A program made the translations under genes and the position numbers. The notes under the pieces are model-generated. The model searched no databases, was not told the DNA's origin, and saw only the letters and a list, made by a program, of their open reading frames with translations. Shown here in pieces: positions 20,046-27,301 of a DNA stretch of 64,000 nt. The number at the start of each line of letters is the position of its first letter. The stretch's first letter is position 1. The stretch lies in the NCBI RefSeq assembly GCF_035967765.1, contig NZ_JAYWIT010000025.1; one strand, written 5' to 3'. The DNA is from Conexibacter stalactiti (lineage in GTDB: Bacteria > Actinomycetota > Thermoleophilia > Solirubrobacterales > Solirubrobacteraceae).

Positions 20046-20765
20046 TCAGTGCAGCGTCGGCGGCTCCTCGCTGCTGATCTCGAGGAAGCGCGCGACCGAC
20101 GTCTCCTGGTGCGCCAGCCGCGCGGCGAGGTCGCGCGCGTGGTCGGCGGCGAAGTCGAGGAAGTCGCTGAGCGCGCGCTCAGGGTCGTCGGGCAGCGGAT
20201 AGATCCGCGCGAGGTCCTGCTGGGCGCAGGCGATTCCGATCGGCGGCCGTCCCTCCGACAGCGCCCGGGCGCCGCAGACCGGGGCGACGACCAGCTGGCG
20301 CTCGGGCGCGACCAACGCGACCGGCAGCAGCCGGTGGGCCGGCAGCGGCACGCGCAGCTGCACCGAGCGCTCGATCGAGACGTCGCCGCCGGCCAGCTCC
20401 TGCAGCGGCGCGCGCCAGACGTCGAGCACCGTGTCGGCGCCGACGAGCGCCTCGCGCAGCGCCCGCGCCTGCTCCAGGTACAGCTCCTCCGCCTGCTCGC
20501 GGTCCTCGGCGTCGCCGAGGTCGAGGTCGCACGGGACGCGCATCAGGTCGCGCGCGGAGAGCGTCGTGCCGGCGCCGTGGCGGCCGCGCGCGACGTAGGT
20601 CTGGATCGTGCCGAGGTCACGACGGCCGTGGAAGACGACCGTGACGACCTCGCTGACAGGGAGGTCGCTGACGGCGAGTGAGACAGCCGCGGCGTCGGAG
20701 GCGTCGAGCAGAGCCCTTCGAAGCAGCTCGTCAGCCGCACCGTCGTCTCGCCGTTCGTCGCTCAT
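20046..20765 (-). CDS. Hypothetical cytoplasmic protein (239 aa)
   Basis: Unrecognised. The acidic protein has no signal peptide or membrane span. Its N-terminal third includes a helix (DELLRRALLDASDAAAV) and beta-strands (VVTVVFHGRRDLGTIQTYV). The middle is helical (EQAEELYLEQARALREALVG) and the C-terminus has a conserved-looking IYPLPDDPERALSDFLDFAA. An AAGGA site precedes the ATG at 20765, so this gene has a leader, with TATCCT as a possible -10 further up. It is divergent from the DUF4235 gene. Confidence 0.65.
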   Translation of the reverse strand: MSDERRDDGAADELLRRALLDASDAAAVSLAVSDLPVSEVVTVVFHGRRDLGTIQTYVARGRHGAGTTLSARDLMRVPCDLDLGDAEDREQAEELYLEQARALREALVGADTVLDVWRAPLQELAGGDVSIERSVQLRVPLPAHRLLPVALVAPERQLVVAPVCGARALSEGRPPIGIACAQQDLARIYPLPDDPERALSDFLDFAADHARDLAARLAHQETSVARFLEISSEEPPTLH

Positions 20766-20820
20766 GACGCACCGTCCTTGGGGAGTTCCTTCCACACAGG
20801 ATAATCGGCCTGTCGACGGG

Positions 20821-20826
20821 TAGCCT
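20821..20826 (+). promoter_or_regulatory. -10 box of a leaderless promoter
   Basis: TAGCCT ends 6 nt before the ATG at 20833. Confidence 0.5.
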
Positions 20827-20832
20827 GAGGCC

Positions 20833-21108
20833 ATGAAGCTGATCTACAAGCCGTTCGGCATCGTCGTCGGGATCGTGGCCGGCCTGTTGGCGCGCAAGCT
20901 CTTCACGTTCGTGTGGAGCAAGATCGACGACGAGGAGCCGCCCGAGGCGACGACCCAGCTCGCGAGCTGGCCGAGAGTCGTCACCGCCGCGGCGGTGCAG
21001 GGCGTGACCTTCTCGGTCACGCGCGCGGTCGTCGACCGCGCCGGCGCCAGAGGCTGGGAGCACGTCTTCGGCGTGTGGCCCGGCGAGAAGGCGCCGGACA
21101 AGGCCTAA
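20833..21108 (+). CDS. DUF4235 membrane protein
   Basis: A 91-residue actinobacterial DUF4235 protein. It has one hydrophobic segment at about 8-22 (FGIVVGIVAGLLARKLF), the family's VWSKIDDEEPPEA loop with conserved Trp and acidic residues, and a second amphipathic segment (RVVTAAAVQGVTFSVTRAVVDRAGA). Function unknown. The start is supported by a TAGCCT box 6 nt upstream. Its stop overlaps that of the convergent neighbour by 4 bp (CTAA). Confidence 0.85.
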   Translation: MKLIYKPFGIVVGIVAGLLARKLFTFVWSKIDDEEPPEATTQLASWPRVVTAAAVQGVTFSVTRAVVDRAGARGWEHVFGVWPGEKAPDKA

Positions 21109-21416
21109 CCGCCGGAGCGCAGCACGAAGCCGCGCTCGGCGAGCTGGCCGAGCGCGTCCTCGAAGCGGCCGAAGTCGCGCGCCAGCAGCGCGTCGAGCGG
21201 CCGGCCGGCCGGCCCGCTGGCGCGCACCCAGCGGCGCAGCACCGGCGCCCCGGCGCGCTCCTCGGCCTCGGCCAGCAGGTCGAGCAGGATCGGCAGCTCG
21301 GGCCGGTGGTCGAGCTGACCGGACAGCAGCGTCAGCGGATCGACCGCCAGCGCCGCGCACAGCTCGTCCTCGGAGAGGCCGAGCAGCGTCATCAGGTGGT
21401 GGGCGTCGCGGGCCAT
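21105..21416 (-). CDS. Small protein resembling Xre/MbcA-type antitoxin (103 aa)
   Basis: The N-terminal part reads LLGLSEDELCAALAVDPLTL, like a short helix-turn-helix, and the C-terminal part reads RPLDALLARDFGRFEDALGQLAERGF, like the toxin-binding tail of Xre/MbcA/ParS antitoxins (DUF2384-like). No RES or other toxin gene is adjacent, so it would be an orphan or have another role. I see no strong ribosome-binding site. The similarity is by eye only. It is convergent with DUF4235 and 25 bp upstream of prs in the downstream direction. Confidence 0.6.
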   Translation of the reverse strand: MARDAHHLMTLLGLSEDELCAALAVDPLTLLSGQLDHRPELPILLDLLAEAEERAGAPVLRRWVRASGPAGRPLDALLARDFGRFEDALGQLAERGFVLRSGG

Positions 21417-21441
21417 GCGCGGCGGAGCCGGAAGCGCCCGC

Positions 21442-22464
21442 TCAGAACAGCTGGTTCTCGCCGCGGAAGACCTCGGAGACCGAGCCGTCCGTGAAGATCT
21501 GACGGATCGAGCTGGTCAGCAGGTCGGCGCACGGCAGCACCGTGATGTTGTCCGGAGCCCCGCTCGGCAGCGGGATCGTGTCGGTCACGACGATCTCGTC
21601 GAAGGCCGCCGCGGCGAGGTTCTCCCACGCGTTGCCGGAGAAGACGCCATGGGTCGCCGCCGCCAGCACGCGCGTGGCGCCGGCGTCGCGGACCGTCTGC
21701 GCAGCTGCCTTCAGCGTGCCGGCCGTGTCGATGATGTCGTCGACGATGACGGCCGTCTTGCCCTTCACGTCACCGATCACGTAGCCGATCTCGGCGACCT
21801 GCTGGGCCGGGCGCTCCTTGTTGAGGATCGCCAGCTCGGCGCCGATCGTGGCGGCGAACTTCTTGTTCAGCTTCACGCGACCGGCGTCCGGCGAGACGAC
21901 GACGAGGTCTTCCAGGCTCTGGTCGGCGAAGTATCTGGTCAGCATCCACATCGCCGTCATGTGGTCGCACGGCTTCTGGAAGAAGCCCTGGATCTGACCG
22001 GAGTGAAGGTCCATCGTGAGGATCCGATCGATCCCCGCGGTCTCCAGCATGCGCGCGACGAGGCGGGCCGAGATCGGCTCGCGCGGCGCCGACTTCTTGT
22101 CCTGGCGCGAGTAGCCGTACCAGGGACAGACGGCGACGACGCGGTGAGCCGAGCCGCCGACGGCCGCGTCGACCATCTCCAGCAGCTCCATCAGCGCGTC
22201 GTTCGGCGTGATCCCCGTCAGCGGGTTGCCGGAGATCGGCTGCACGATGAAGACGTCCGCGCCGCGGATCGACTCCTCGTAGCGGCAGTAGACCTCGCCG
22301 TTGGTGAACGTTCTGAGGTGGACGCCGCCGAGCTCGACACCGAGCTTGGCGGCGATGTCGGCGCCCAGCTGCTGGTGGGCACGGCCGCTGAAGAGCATCA
22401 GCTGCTTGCCGTAGCCGATCTCGATGTGGCTGTTGGGGTGCTCCTGCGGACCGGCCGAACTCAT
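21442..22464 (-). CDS. prs: Ribose-phosphate pyrophosphokinase
   Basis: A 340-residue PRPP synthetase making 5-phosphoribosyl-1-diphosphate for nucleotide, His and Trp synthesis. It shows the ATP-site GVHLRTFTNGEVYCRYEES, the flexible-loop region YGYSRQDKKS, DLHSGQIQGFF, VVSPDAGRVKLNKKFA and the PRPP-binding loop AVIVDDIIDTAGT. About 20 extra residues precede the usual N-terminus. It follows glmU by 41 bp, the widespread glmU-prs order, but a TAGACT box 10 nt before the ATG suggests an additional promoter. Confidence 0.97.
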   Translation of the reverse strand: MSSAGPQEHPNSHIEIGYGKQLMLFSGRAHQQLGADIAAKLGVELGGVHLRTFTNGEVYCRYEESIRGADVFIVQPISGNPLTGITPNDALMELLEMVDAAVGGSAHRVVAVCPWYGYSRQDKKSAPREPISARLVARMLETAGIDRILTMDLHSGQIQGFFQKPCDHMTAMWMLTRYFADQSLEDLVVVSPDAGRVKLNKKFAATIGAELAILNKERPAQQVAEIGYVIGDVKGKTAVIVDDIIDTAGTLKAAAQTVRDAGATRVLAAATHGVFSGNAWENLAAAAFDEIVVTDTIPLPSGAPDNITVLPCADLLTSSIRQIFTDGSVSEVFRGENQLF

Positions 22465-22505
22465 CTGTGCGCCGAGTCTACGCGTTGCCGCCGACGCTCC
22501 GGGGG

Positions 22506-23903
22506 TTACGACTTGAGAGGCCACTGGTCCTCGATCTCCTTCTTGCGCTCGCTGTACCGCTCGACATTCCGCTGACGCGACCGGGCAACCCCGAGCGCGC
22601 CGTCCGGCACGTCCTCCGTGATGACCGACCCCGCCGCCGTCCAGGCGTCGTCGCCGACCGTCACCGGCGCGACGAAAGCCGTGTCGACGCCGCCCTTGAC
22701 ACGCGCACCGATCGTCGTGCGGTGCTTTCTGGCGCCGTCGTAGTTGGCCGTGATCGTGCCGGCTCCGAGGTTGGAGCCAGGTCCGATGTCGGCGTCGCCG
22801 ATGTACGACAGGTGCGGCACCTTCGTGCCCGCGCCGACGTCGGAGTTCTTGACCTCGACGAAAGTGCCGACCTTCGCCCCCTCGCGCAGCACCGCGCCGG
22901 GGCGCAGGTAGGCGAACGGCCCGACGCTGGCGCCGTCCTCGACGGTGCACGAGGTCAGGTAGGAGTGCGGCACCGCGACGCCGTCCCCCAGCACGGCGTC
23001 GAGCAGCGTGCTGTGCGGACCGACCTGGCAGCCGCCGCCGACGCGCGTGGCGCCGTGCAGCGACGTGAACGGGGCGATCACCGTGTCGGCGCCGATCTCG
23101 ACGCCGTCGTCGATCACGGTCGAGCCGGGATCGACGATCGTCACGCCCGCCGCCATGTGCGCGGCGAGGATCCGCCGCTGCGCCTCCGCGCGGACCTTCG
23201 CGAGGTCGCCGCGGTCGTTGACGCCGAGCGCGAGCGCCGGGTCGTCGACGAGATGGGCGCGCACGACGCGCCCGCTGCCGCGCAGGATCGGAAGCACGTC
23301 CGGCAGGTACAGCTCGCCCTGGGCGTTGTCGGAGCGGACCTCGGCGAGCGCGTCGAGCAGCTCACCGCCGGCGAACGCGTAGACGCCGCCGTTGACCTCG
23401 CGGATCTCCAGCTCTGCCGGGGTCGCGTCGCCGGGCTTCTTCGTCTCGACGACGCGTTCGACGGCGCCGTCGGCACCACGCACGACGCGGCCGTAGCCGG
23501 ACGGGTCCGGCAGCACCATCGTCAGCATCGTCGCCGCGGCGTCGTGCTCGGTGTGCGCGACGGCGAGCTGATGCAGCGACTCGCCCGTGACCAACGGCAC
23601 GTCGCCGTTGAGCACGATCACCGGCGCGTCGCGGTCGATCTCGGCGGCGGCCGCCTGCACGGCGTCGGCCGTGCCGCGCGCCTCCTGCTGGACCGCCAGC
23701 ACGACGTCGTCGGGCAGACCGGGCGCGAGCGCGCGATCCGGACCGCCGACGACGACGACCTTCGCCGCACCGGCGGCACGTGCCGCGGCGACGGTCCAGG
23801 TGAGCAGTGGTCTTCCGCAGAGCGGATGCAGCAGCTTGGGCGTGGAGGAGCGCATTCGCGTTCCCTGCCCAGCCGCGAGGATGACGACGACCGGAGCGGT
23901 CAC
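22506..23903 (-). CDS. glmU: Bifunctional UDP-GlcNAc pyrophosphorylase/GlcN-1-P acetyltransferase
   Basis: A 465-residue GlmU making UDP-N-acetylglucosamine for peptidoglycan. The N-terminal uridylyltransferase has VVILAAGQGTRMRSSTPKLLH, LNGDVPLVTGES and EVNGGVYAFAGGELLDAL. The C-terminal left-handed beta-helix has hexapeptide repeats, NSDVGAGTKVPHLSYIGDADIG and GTITANYDG (catalytic His and Asn region). I choose the GTG at 23903 rather than the ATG at 23912 because TACGAT ends exactly 7 nt before the GTG (leaderless). The tRNA-Gln gene lies divergently 84 bp away. Confidence 0.96.
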   Translation of the reverse strand: MTAPVVVILAAGQGTRMRSSTPKLLHPLCGRPLLTWTVAAARAAGAAKVVVVGGPDRALAPGLPDDVVLAVQQEARGTADAVQAAAAEIDRDAPVIVLNGDVPLVTGESLHQLAVAHTEHDAAATMLTMVLPDPSGYGRVVRGADGAVERVVETKKPGDATPAELEIREVNGGVYAFAGGELLDALAEVRSDNAQGELYLPDVLPILRGSGRVVRAHLVDDPALALGVNDRGDLAKVRAEAQRRILAAHMAAGVTIVDPGSTVIDDGVEIGADTVIAPFTSLHGATRVGGGCQVGPHSTLLDAVLGDGVAVPHSYLTSCTVEDGASVGPFAYLRPGAVLREGAKVGTFVEVKNSDVGAGTKVPHLSYIGDADIGPGSNLGAGTITANYDGARKHRTTIGARVKGGVDTAFVAPVTVGDDAWTAAGSVITEDVPDGALGVARSRQRNVERYSERKKEIEDQWPLKS

Positions 23904-23910
23904 GCAACGC

Positions 23911-23916
23911 ATCGTA
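23911..23916 (-). promoter_or_regulatory. -10 box of a leaderless promoter (glmU)
   Basis: TACGAT on the minus strand with 7 nt to the GTG of glmU. It overlaps the alternative ATG at 23912, which argues against that start. Confidence 0.6.
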
Positions 23917-23967
23917 GCCACGTCAGGCGGCGGAGCGCCTCCTGAGCGGCCTCGGCGTGCGGAGGAA

Positions 23968-23973
23968 TAGAAT
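23968..23973 (+). promoter_or_regulatory. Candidate -10 box of the tRNA-Gln gene
   Basis: TAGAAT, 14 nt before the mature tRNA 5' end. No convincing -35 box seen. Confidence 0.4.
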
Positions 23974-23987
23974 CGGCCGGACCTCGT

Positions 23988-24058
23988 TGGGGGGTCGTCT
24001 AATGGCAAGACTCCGGCCTTTGGAGCCGGCTATCCGGGTTCGAGTCCCGGCCCCCCAG
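23988..24058 (+). tRNA. tRNA-Gln (anticodon TTG)
   Basis: A 71-nt cloverleaf. The acceptor stem TGGGGGG pairs with CCCCCCA, followed by discriminator G. The anticodon stem CCGGC/GCCGG encloses loop CTTTGGA with anticodon TTG (reads CAA, and CAG by wobble), and the T-arm is CCGGG-TTCGAGT-CCCGG. A U1-A72 first pair is a known glutamine identity element and supports the call. CCA is not encoded. Confidence 0.93.
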
Positions 24059-24140
24059 TCGCTGCCGTGCGAGAACCCGCACGGCTTCGCGCCGCGCCCC
24101 GTAGGATCGGCAGCTCAGTCGCCGATGCGAGAGGAGGCGT

Positions 24141-24317
24141 ATGAAGGAGTTCTTCTGTGGTGCCGTGGTCCCGGACTGCACAGCCCGGTTCCGCGGCGAG
24201 AGCGAGGAGGCGATCCTCGCCCAGGTCGCGCAGCACGCCCACGACGACCACGGCATGGAGCACGTGCCCGACGCCGTGATCAACGAGGTGCGGGCGCAGA
24301 TCCAAGACGTGGAGTAG
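24141..24317 (+). CDS. DUF1059 small protein (58 aa)
   Basis: A short protein starting MKEFFCGAVVPDCTARF and containing HAHDDHGMEHVPDAVI. The two Cys near the N-terminus and clustered His/Asp in the middle are typical of DUF1059, whose function is unknown; metal binding is plausible. GAGAGGAGG, a strong ribosome-binding site, ends 4 nt before the ATG. It is followed by a hairpin and may be expressed together with the upstream tRNA or from its own promoter. Confidence 0.85.
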   Translation: MKEFFCGAVVPDCTARFRGESEEAILAQVAQHAHDDHGMEHVPDAVINEVRAQIQDVE

Positions 24318-24326
24318 CACGGGCGC

Positions 24327-24350
24327 GCGCCGCGGCAGGGGCCGCGGCGC
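24327..24350. terminator. Terminator-like hairpin between convergent genes
   Basis: GCGCCGCGGC (24327-24336), loop AGGG, GCCGCGGCGC (24341-24350): a perfect 10-bp stem starting 10 nt after the DUF1059 stop and ahead of the convergent EAL gene's end. Confidence 0.6.
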
Positions 24351-24394
24351 CGCACGGGCCCCGGTGGCACGCACGCACGCACCGCGCGGCTTGC

Positions 24395-25576
24395 TCAGGC
24401 GGTCGCGACCGGCCTTGCCTCGCGCGCCAGCGCGAGCGCCGCGACGAGCCGCTCGACGCGCACGATCCCGATGTATCTCCCCTGCACGTCGCAGCAGACG
24501 ACGGGATGGAAGCGCGTCTGCGGCGGGCGCAGCATCGCGCGCCGCGCCAGCTCGGGGATGCGTGCCGCACGTGACACCACGAGCACGTCCTCGACGGGGT
24601 CCTCGCCGCGCAGCGCGACACCGCGCTCGAGCATCCCGACCGGGCGCCGGCGCGCGTCGACGAGCGGCAGGTGCAGCAGTGACGGGTCGTCGGCGAAGAC
24701 CCCCGCGCGCTCCTCGCGGCCGCTGTCGCGCTCCAGCGCCGGCGGACGCTCGATCAGCGCGATGATCCCGCTCGGCGCGGTCGCGGTGGCGCCGCGGTCC
24801 CTCACGTAGGCGCTGAGCGCGAAGCCGATCCGCGTCAGCGTCTTGGTGCTGACGCCGATCAGCGGCCCTTGCGCGAGCGGCGCTCGCAGCTGGATCAGCG
24901 CGTCGAGCTCCTCCACCTGCGTGACGCCCTGCGCGACGATCCAGGCGTCGAGCTCGCTGGCGAGATGGCCGATCGTGTCGACGATCACGCGCTTGGCGTC
25001 GTCGCGGTGGAGCCCGCTGACGAGCGCGGCGTCGAGCTTGACGAACTCCGGCCGCACTATCGCGATCTGGCGCAGCGTCGCGGTGCCGCTGCCGACGTCG
25101 TCGACGGCGACCGTCGCGCCGGCCTGCCGCAGCCGCGCGACGGCGTCGGCGAGATCGCCCTCCTGCACCGTGGAGGCCAGCGAGGAGAGCTCGACGACGA
25201 GGCGGTCGAGCCGCCCGATCTCCTCCAGCGCACGCTGCACCGGCTCGCGCACGAGCGTCCGCGCATCGATGTTGAACGACAGGAAGCAGTCGTCCGGGAG
25301 GCTCTCGCGCGCCGCCAGCACCGAGTCGACGACGAAGACGTCGAGATCGGGCTCCAGCCCGCGTCTGAGCGCCTCCTCGCGCCAGCGGTCGCGGCTCATC
25401 GCCTCGGGGAAGCGCGCCATCGCCTCGAAGCCGCAGATCACCCCGCGCGCGAGGTCGGCGACCGGCTCGTAGGCCAGCCGGCAGCGGCCGCGCCGGTCGA
25501 TCAGGTGAGAGACGGAGAGCTCCGCGCCGGCTTTCCCGTCCGGCAGGCCCCCGCCGCCGCTTGTTCCCGCTTCCAC
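24395..25576 (-). CDS. Degenerate EAL domain protein with C-terminal CBS-like pair
   Basis: A 393-residue protein. Residues about 25-250 match an EAL fold (YEPVADLARGVICGFEAMAR, FNIDARTL, VVELSS, VAVDDVGSGTATLRQ, EFVKLDAALV). Most metal and substrate residues are kept (Glu51, Asn102, Glu129, Asp159, Asp160, Lys180, Gln236). But the AEGVE motif is AQGVT, so both glutamates needed for c-di-GMP hydrolysis are replaced (Gln216, Thr219). The C-terminal 110 residues resemble a CBS pair (LLHLPLVDARRRPVGML, HPVVCCDVQGRYIGIV). It is more likely a nucleotide receptor than an active phosphodiesterase. GTG start chosen because TAGGAT ends 7 nt upstream; an ATG three codons earlier is the alternative. Confidence 0.8.
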   Translation of the reverse strand: MEAGTSGGGGLPDGKAGAELSVSHLIDRRGRCRLAYEPVADLARGVICGFEAMARFPEAMSRDRWREEALRRGLEPDLDVFVVDSVLAARESLPDDCFLSFNIDARTLVREPVQRALEEIGRLDRLVVELSSLASTVQEGDLADAVARLRQAGATVAVDDVGSGTATLRQIAIVRPEFVKLDAALVSGLHRDDAKRVIVDTIGHLASELDAWIVAQGVTQVEELDALIQLRAPLAQGPLIGVSTKTLTRIGFALSAYVRDRGATATAPSGIIALIERPPALERDSGREERAGVFADDPSLLHLPLVDARRRPVGMLERGVALRGEDPVEDVLVVSRAARIPELARRAMLRPPQTRFHPVVCCDVQGRYIGIVRVERLVAALALAREARPVATA

Positions 25577-25583
25577 AACAAGC

Positions 25584-25598
25584 ATCCTAGGCCTAGGA
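25584..25598. promoter_or_regulatory. -10 box of EAL gene inside a 14-bp palindrome
   Basis: On the minus strand TAGGAT (25589-25584) ends 7 nt before the GTG start. It overlaps the perfect palindrome TCCTAGGCCTAGGA (25585-25598), a likely operator that would block the promoter when bound. Confidence 0.5.
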
Positions 25599-25744
25599 CG
25601 AGCGTCCGAGCGCCGCGAAAACACGACTGCTCGACGTGACACAAAACGGTGGTTGCGGCAAACGCGCGCGCGAACCTCGACACCGCCGATCGGTGGTGTC
25701 GAGCGGGCCCCGCGGCGATGTCAGCGCGAGGACAGCGCGGCCGC
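25598..25744 (-). other. Intergenic region between PucR and EAL genes
   Basis: About 147 bp with moderate GC and promoter elements of the EAL gene at its left edge. I see no further gene. Confidence 0.4.
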
Positions 25745-27001
25745 TCAGCGACCCGAGCGGTCCGGCGACTCGCGCCGCACGCGCCCGCCCTCTGAGCCGC
25801 GCTCGGTCGCCGGCCCGCGCGGCGCCGCGATCCCGAGCACGCGCATCGCCTTGAGGCCGAACGAGAGCTTCTCGCGCCCGTCGGTCGAGGCGACGTCCAG
25901 GCCGGTGATCTCGCGCACACGCTCGAAGCGGTAGCGGACGGTGTGGCGATGGGTGATCAACCTGGCGGCGGTCGCGTTGACGTTGCCGTCGCAGTCGAGG
26001 AAGGTCTCCAGCGTGCCGACGAGGTCGGAGGTCTCGTACTGCTCGTCGTAGGCGACGATCTTCGAGACGGTCTCGTCGTAGAAGCGCCGCAGCTCGGCCG
26101 GGTCGCTCATGTGCGGCAGCAGCAGCTGGTAGGTGCCGGTGTCGTCGTAGGCCAGCAGCGCCTCGTCGGGATCGCCTTCGACGACGTTGGCGGCCAGCAG
26201 CGCCTCGTTGCCGGCGCGGTGCAGGTCGACCGGGTCGCGCGCGACGCGGCTGCGGCCGACCGCGAAGGCGAAACCGCTGAGGTTGGCCTCCAGCTCGCGC
26301 AGCACCGTCGCGCCGACCCGGCGGCCGGCGTCGCCGTCGCCGTCGGCGACCAGCACGACGACCTCGTCGCCGTCGCTCTCGCGCGTCGGCGCCGCGATCG
26401 CGCCCGGCGCGATCGAGCGGGCGCCGCGCTCGGCGAGCGCCAGCAGCCGCGAGCGCCAGTCGTCGTCGGTCGGGGTGCGCGGATGGGCGCGCACGACGAC
26501 GACGCTGCCGCCGCGGTCGAGCGTGATCCCCAGCTCCTTGCCGCGCGCGACGAGGTCGTCGCGGTCGGCGATCTCCCGTGCCAGGACGGCGTGGACGAAG
26601 GCGGCGGCGGCCTCCTCGGAGGCGCGCTCGGGCCCGCGCACGCGCTCGACCTCGGAGGCGATCAGCGTCGTCACGAGCCGCTGCATCGCGCTGTGGGCGC
26701 CCGCCCCGTCAGCGTCGCGCCCGCGCAGGCGCAGCTGGCCGACGACCGTGTCGGCGACTCGCAGCTCGATCCGCTCGACCCCCTCGGCGTCGCGCAGCAG
26801 CGCCCGCTCCTCGGCCGGAGAGCGCGCCGCGACGGCCAGCACGACGCTCGTGCGGTCGATCAGGACGAGGCTCGCGTCGAGCGCGCGCGAGGCCGCGCGG
26901 ATGATCTCGGGCAGGCCGGCGCCAGCCGCGATCGCGTCGGTGATCGCCTCGAGTGCGTTGAGGTCGGGAGCGGATGTCTCACCGCGAGCCTGCGAGGACA
27001 T
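25745..27001 (-). CDS. PucR/CdaR-type transcriptional regulator
   Basis: A 418-residue regulator. The N-terminal 100 residues look GAF-like (IIRAASRALDASLVLIDRTSVVLAVAA), followed by a GGDEF-like central region common in this family. The C-terminal PucR helix-turn-helix is clear: LVGTLETFLDCDGNVNATAARLITHRHTVRYRFERV. These regulators respond to small metabolites such as purines or sugar acids. TACAAT lies 7 nt before the ATG (leaderless). It is followed 168 bp downstream, in the same direction, by the EAL-CBS gene, which it might regulate. The Arg-rich C-terminal tail after the HTH is likely disordered. Confidence 0.88.
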   Translation of the reverse strand: MSSQARGETSAPDLNALEAITDAIAAGAGLPEIIRAASRALDASLVLIDRTSVVLAVAARSPAEERALLRDAEGVERIELRVADTVVGQLRLRGRDADGAGAHSAMQRLVTTLIASEVERVRGPERASEEAAAAFVHAVLAREIADRDDLVARGKELGITLDRGGSVVVVRAHPRTPTDDDWRSRLLALAERGARSIAPGAIAAPTRESDGDEVVVLVADGDGDAGRRVGATVLRELEANLSGFAFAVGRSRVARDPVDLHRAGNEALLAANVVEGDPDEALLAYDDTGTYQLLLPHMSDPAELRRFYDETVSKIVAYDEQYETSDLVGTLETFLDCDGNVNATAARLITHRHTVRYRFERVREITGLDVASTDGREKLSFGLKAMRVLGIAAPRGPATERGSEGGRVRRESPDRSGR

Positions 27002-27008
27002 GCACCCA

Positions 27009-27014
27009 ATTGTA
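27009..27014 (-). promoter_or_regulatory. -10 box of a leaderless promoter
   Basis: TACAAT on the minus strand, 7 nt before the ATG of the PucR-type gene at 27001. Confidence 0.6.
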
Positions 27015-27079
27015 CGAGCGGGCGAAGGAACGGCGAGCGCGGCTGCCGCGGAGGAGCCCGCGACGCGCCGCCGCGGGCG

Positions 27080-27301
27080 CTAGAAGAGGCGCGGCCAGTA
27101 GTAGATGACCGCGGCGCCGACGAGTGCCCCGACGCCCATCAGCGCGGCCAGCACCCACAGCGAGAGCAGCCCCGCGACGAGCCGTTCCCAGACGCGCTCG
27201 TACGCCGAGGCGACGGGCACGGTGACGAGCGCCAGGAAGGCGAACAGGCCGACGATGCCCGCGCCGACCGCGACGAGCTGGACGATCGCGTCATTGCTCA
27301 T
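27080..27301 (-). CDS. Small two-span membrane protein (73 aa)
   Basis: Unrecognised. Two hydrophobic segments, about 5-30 (QLVAVGAGIVGLFAFLALV) and 42-67 (AGLLSLWVLAALMGVGALVGAAVIY), are joined by a short charged loop YERVWERL. The start MSNDAI at 27301 overlaps the 3' end of ispE by 11 bp, so it is the last gene of the metG-ispE cluster. An ATG at 27313 is also in frame. Confidence 0.7.
   Translation of the reverse strand: MSNDAIVQLVAVGAGIVGLFAFLALVTVPVASAYERVWERLVAGLLSLWVLAALMGVGALVGAAVIYYWPRLF

Noticed and set aside
23988..24058. tRNA with another identity (Trp or Lys)
   Set aside because: The 7-nt anticodon loop CTTTGGA gives anticodon TTG, and the U1-A72 pair fits tRNA-Gln.
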